This document shows, piece by piece, positions 61,123-64,000 of a stretch of 64,000 nucleotides of DNA. The stretch comes from a virus. The notes under the pieces were generated by a model. The model was not told the origin of the DNA and did not search any database. It saw nothing but the letters and a program-made list of their open reading frames with translations. Position 1 is the stretch's first letter, and every line of letters starts with the position of its first letter. The stretch covers positions 31,386 through 95,385 of IMG/VR virus record IMGVR_UViG_3300032286_000925, one strand, 5' to 3'. The position numbers and the translations under genes were made by a program.

Positions 61123-64000
61123 TTACCTATTTGCCCAAGCTAGTTTTAGTGCCTTGTTAACTTCTGTAAAGAAGTTCTTTTGTGCAGCTGTTGCATCTCC
61201 CTTAATGACAATCTGAGGTGCTGCTCTAGGATTATCTAAGTTTTTAGCATCTATGCTTTGAGCCTTTAGTACTGCTATCAGGTCTTTAAGAGGTACTGTC
61301 TTAGTATAGTCTATAGAACCGTCCCTAGGATCTCTGGCGTAGAAGTTCTCTTTATAGCCATACCCAGATGTAGCTAGTCTTCTATATTCTTGAGTAGAGC
61401 TTTGATATGCTCCAGATAGAATATCCTTAGCTAGCCCATACTGAGCATTTTGATAAGCAGCTCTATTGCCCTGTGAATCTCCTGAATCAGCATTAGCCGC
61501 AGCAATTCGTGCTTGTTGGAGATCGTAAGAGTTTACAAGAAGAGTTTGGAATACCTCTGCTTGTTTTTTATTTAATTCCGTCTGCGTACCTGTAGCATTT
61601 GTAACAACAATCCCTTTAATCTTACCTAAAGCAGCAGTTAATTTAGGGTCATTTTCAAGCATTCCGCTAATTTTGGTTATAATATTGGAAGCACTTTGCT
61701 GAACCGCCTGAATTGTATTTATTTTATAAAAACCCTGATTTTGTTGTTGCATAGCTATACCCAATCTAAGAATAACTGGGTATAAAGCTTTATTAGTTTT
61801 TATTGCTGCTAGTAGTGTAGTATCAGACGATAAAGAACCTTGAAGAGCTCCAACAAAATCTCTACCTTGACCACTATTTACAAATGTAGTTCCAGTCATT
61901 GCCTGAGCACCAGACAATAGCCCGGCATAGCCCGAACCGCCTGAATTGTATTTATTTACTAATCTTACAGCTTCTGAAACTCCTCCAACGGCCTCTTCAA
62001 GGTTAGCTACAGCTGCCGAACTATTTGTTTGATTAGCAACGTTAATAACGGCACTTTTAATTGCTAGTTGCTTAGCCTTTTCAGCGGCAGCATCCATAGA
62101 TTTACCGATTTGGCTAACTATAGCTGCACCAACCATAATTGGCACACCAACTTGCGGAGCAAACATGCTTACTGCACCACCGACTGCCATAAGAACGTCT
62201 CCAGTAGTAGATACTGCGCTTCGGTCGCCTGCAGTGGCTGCAGTTTGAGCCAATGCACCAAGGCCCGCAACAGCCCCCGAACCTCCACCTACAAGCTTTA
62301 AAGAGTTTCTTCCAATAAATCTAGCTGCAGTTCCTAGCCCTCTACCAGTTGCCCCTATTACTTGCATCGTTCTAGAAGGACTTGTTGCCTGATCCAAGGC
62401 TTGATTTATTCCAGAAGCATACGAAGCGGTCTGATAATTTTTACTTGCCCTGAAGAAAGTTTTAAATCTTCCAGTAAGCTTTTCAATTTTTTTACCTAAA
62501 TTAGCAATCCCGGTCTCCATAGGAGCAAAAGCCTTAACCACGGGGGATCCTGGACCGAATGCAGAGTGCATTGCAGTTTTAAGTTTTCCAAACGCCGATT
62601 GAGCAAGTTTTGAACTAGAAGTTATGTTTTTTAATTTAGTATTTACGGTATTAAGCCCCACAGCTATCAGGGAGTTTCCTTTTATACTAAAAGTATCTTT
62701 TAGTTTCTTTTTTAAATTAGTTAAAATTGGGGTTATTTTTGATACTATAGGTTGTAATTTATCTACAAGCTGGGAGTAGCTACTTAAAAATGAACCAGAG
62801 ACTTTTCCACCAACTGCTTTAAAAGCCGTAGCTAATTTTGAAAATCCAGTTTTTACTGCAGCCACCACTGAATTTATTTTAATAACAAACGAGTCTTTAA
62901 ATTTAACTAATCCGCTTATGATATTAGAATACCCAGTTACAGTCCCCGCTACAGCATTTCTACCTCGCAACATAAAAGCTTTAGATAGTTGTAGCAAAGC
63001 TGTTTTTACTGCTGTCGAAGCTTGTACGACTTTACTACTAATTCCACTAACTAACCTACCTAAAGCAGCTTTAAAAGAGTTGCCAATTTTGTCTAACATT
63101 GTCCAGTAACTAGTAGCAGCTTTCCAGAAAGTCATACCAACAAGAGCGGCTCGAAGTCTAGTAAGACCAGATTTAACAGCACCTACAGCTGAAGATACTT
63201 TAGATTTAAATGCCTCACTAAAACGAGTAAACCCGCTGGAAATTCCTCCTACAACGGACGATATTTTAGATTTAAATGCGTCTCTAAATCTAATTAGCCC
63301 TTCCAGTGTTTTAACGTACCCATTTAAGACTGAAGAAACTATGGACAATCCAGCTAATTTAACTCCAAGGAATGCTCTAGAAAGTTTTAGCATACCGGTT
63401 CTTATAACAGATACAACGGAGTTTATTTTGGATTTAAATGCATCTCTAAATTTAATAATTTTATCTAAAACGCTAACATAACCATTTATAAGTTTGGTAG
63501 CAACCGCTATAACTACCTTAGATACGTCTTTGATCATCATCTGCCCCAAAGAGAGCATACTTATTTTTATTGTTGCAGCTAATTGCTGGAAAGGGAACGC
63601 ATAACGCCTAAGCGCCATTTCCAACGGGCCCAGTGCATTTAAGATTTTTACGGCTATAGGAGCCATTTTTAAAATAAATGCGTTTTTTAATCTAGTCATA
63701 CCCGATTTGACAGAGTCAATCACTGAGGTTATTTTAGCTTTGAACGCATCTCTAAATTTAATTAAACCTTCAAGTACTTTTATATAACCATTTAGTATCC
63801 CTAGTGTAACTCTACCTTTGGCAATAATAAATGCGTTTTTTAATCTAGTCATACCCGATTTGACAGAGTCAATCACTGAGGTTATTTTAGCTTTGAACGC
63901 ATCTCTAAATTTAATTAAACCTTCAAGTACTTTTATATAACCATTTAATACGGCTAGTGTTACGTTGGCTTTAGCAATAACAAACGCTTTGGTAAGCTGA
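61123..64000 (-). CDS. Tape measure protein (partial, runs off right edge)
   Basis: At least 958 residues; the reading frame continues through the right edge. Built of repeats of about 51 residues (GYIKVLEGLIKFRDAFKAKI, then VKSGMTRLKNAF), all helical, then membrane-like segment AGLGALAQTAATAGD and MAVGGAVSMFAPQVGVPIMV. It sets tail length and helps DNA enter the cell. Followed by tail genes in the expected order. Confidence 0.85.
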   Translation of the reverse strand, partial: QLTKAFVIAKANVTLAVLNGYIKVLEGLIKFRDAFKAKITSVIDSVKSGMTRLKNAFIIAKGRVTLGILNGYIKVLEGLIKFRDAFKAKITSVIDSVKSGMTRLKNAFILKMAPIAVKILNALGPLEMALRRYAFPFQQLAATIKISMLSLGQMMIKDVSKVVIAVATKLINGYVSVLDKIIKFRDAFKSKINSVVSVIRTGMLKLSRAFLGVKLAGLSIVSSVLNGYVKTLEGLIRFRDAFKSKISSVVGGISSGFTRFSEAFKSKVSSAVGAVKSGLTRLRAALVGMTFWKAATSYWTMLDKIGNSFKAALGRLVSGISSKVVQASTAVKTALLQLSKAFMLRGRNAVAGTVTGYSNIISGLVKFKDSFVIKINSVVAAVKTGFSKLATAFKAVGGKVSGSFLSSYSQLVDKLQPIVSKITPILTNLKKKLKDTFSIKGNSLIAVGLNTVNTKLKNITSSSKLAQSAFGKLKTAMHSAFGPGSPVVKAFAPMETGIANLGKKIEKLTGRFKTFFRASKNYQTASYASGINQALDQATSPSRTMQVIGATGRGLGTAARFIGRNSLKLVGGGSGAVAGLGALAQTAATAGDRSAVSTTGDVLMAVGGAVSMFAPQVGVPIMVGAAIVSQIGKSMDAAAEKAKQLAIKSAVINVANQTNSSAAVANLEEAVGGVSEAVRLVNKYNSGGSGYAGLLSGAQAMTGTTFVNSGQGRDFVGALQGSLSSDTTLLAAIKTNKALYPVILRLGIAMQQQNQGFYKINTIQAVQQSASNIITKISGMLENDPKLTAALGKIKGIVVTNATGTQTELNKKQAEVFQTLLVNSYDLQQARIAAANADSGDSQGNRAAYQNAQYGLAKDILSGAYQSSTQEYRRLATSGYGYKENFYARDPRDGSIDYTKTVPLKDLIAVLKAQSIDAKNLDNPRAAPQIVIKGDATAAQKNFFTEVNKALKLAWANR
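63675..63947 (-). repeat. 153-bp tandem repeats in the tape measure gene
   Basis: 63675-63794 and 63828-63947 are nearly identical over about 120 bp with a 153-bp period (51 codons). More diverged copies continue leftward. Recent duplication that would change tail length in steps. Confidence 0.8.

Noticed and set aside
61123-63876. Tape measure start at the GTG at 63876
   Set aside because: The frame continues upstream with the same repeat to the window edge, so the true start lies outside.

Overview
The window looks like an internal 64-kb slice of the genome of a tailed double-stranded DNA phage (Caudoviricetes). Tail genes run off the right edge and a terminase-type gene runs off the left edge. 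A family-A DNA polymerase, primase-helicase, recombination enzymes, tape measure, tail fibres and a lysis-type cassette are all present. I infer an actinobacterial host. The evidence is two WhiB-like Fe-S regulators, a DUF3039-type protein, an MSMEG_6728-type protein, a tmRNA whose tag ends in ALAA, and many genes that seem to be transcribed leaderless from TAnnnT -10 boxes. The DNA is AT-rich by eye, which fits small-genome aquatic actinobacteria better than Streptomyces or Mycobacterium; this host guess is weak.

Layout. 0-5 kb (mostly minus): start of an unknown gene, a terminase-small-subunit-like gene, a double excisionase-type DNA-binding protein, and tightly packed small zinc-ribbon proteins. 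5-8 kb (minus): sugar epimerase, methyltransferase and glycosyltransferases. 8-13.3 kb (plus): a 976-residue PA14/coiled-coil surface protein, two small membrane proteins (holin candidates), a mosaic cysteine-rich virion-type protein and an M23 peptidase. 13.3-20 kb (minus): small accessory proteins with a nuclease, a DNA repair-like protein, thioredoxin, C5 and N6 DNA methyltransferases, a metalloprotease-like protein and tRNA-Met. 20-21.1 kb: a noncoding RNA block with one odd tRNA and a tmRNA. 21-26 kb: DNA-binding protein, holin-like paralogue, WhiB, FmdB-like protein, class II ribonucleotide reductase, DUF3039-like protein and a GH130-like propeller. 26-33.8 kb (plus): tail fibre operon ending in a sulfotransferase and an APS-kinase/nucleotidyltransferase fusion. 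34-36 kb: dNMP kinase, serine recombinase, glycosyltransferase. 36-51 kb (mostly minus): replication and recombination genes (primase-helicase, metallophosphoesterase, WhiB, ssDNA-binding-like protein, Sak4-like ATPase, Cas4/RecB-like nuclease, SNF2 helicase, RuvC-like resolvase, PolA). 51-64 kb (minus): four large tail genes ending in the tape measure protein.

The strongest leads are: (1) a conserved C-terminal EE(P)(D/N)(I/V)VY tail on five consecutive unrelated small proteins; (2) a putative sulfation module (PAPS-type sulfotransferase plus APS kinase fused to a nucleotidyltransferase) at the end of the tail fibre operon; (3) a phage tmRNA beside a structured, possibly tRNA-like block; (4) a recurring leaderless promoter class (TAAGGT-N6-ATG), two members of which carry a GACGTCGACG palindrome between -35 and -10; and (5) a 30-bp promoter repeated almost exactly 15 kb apart.
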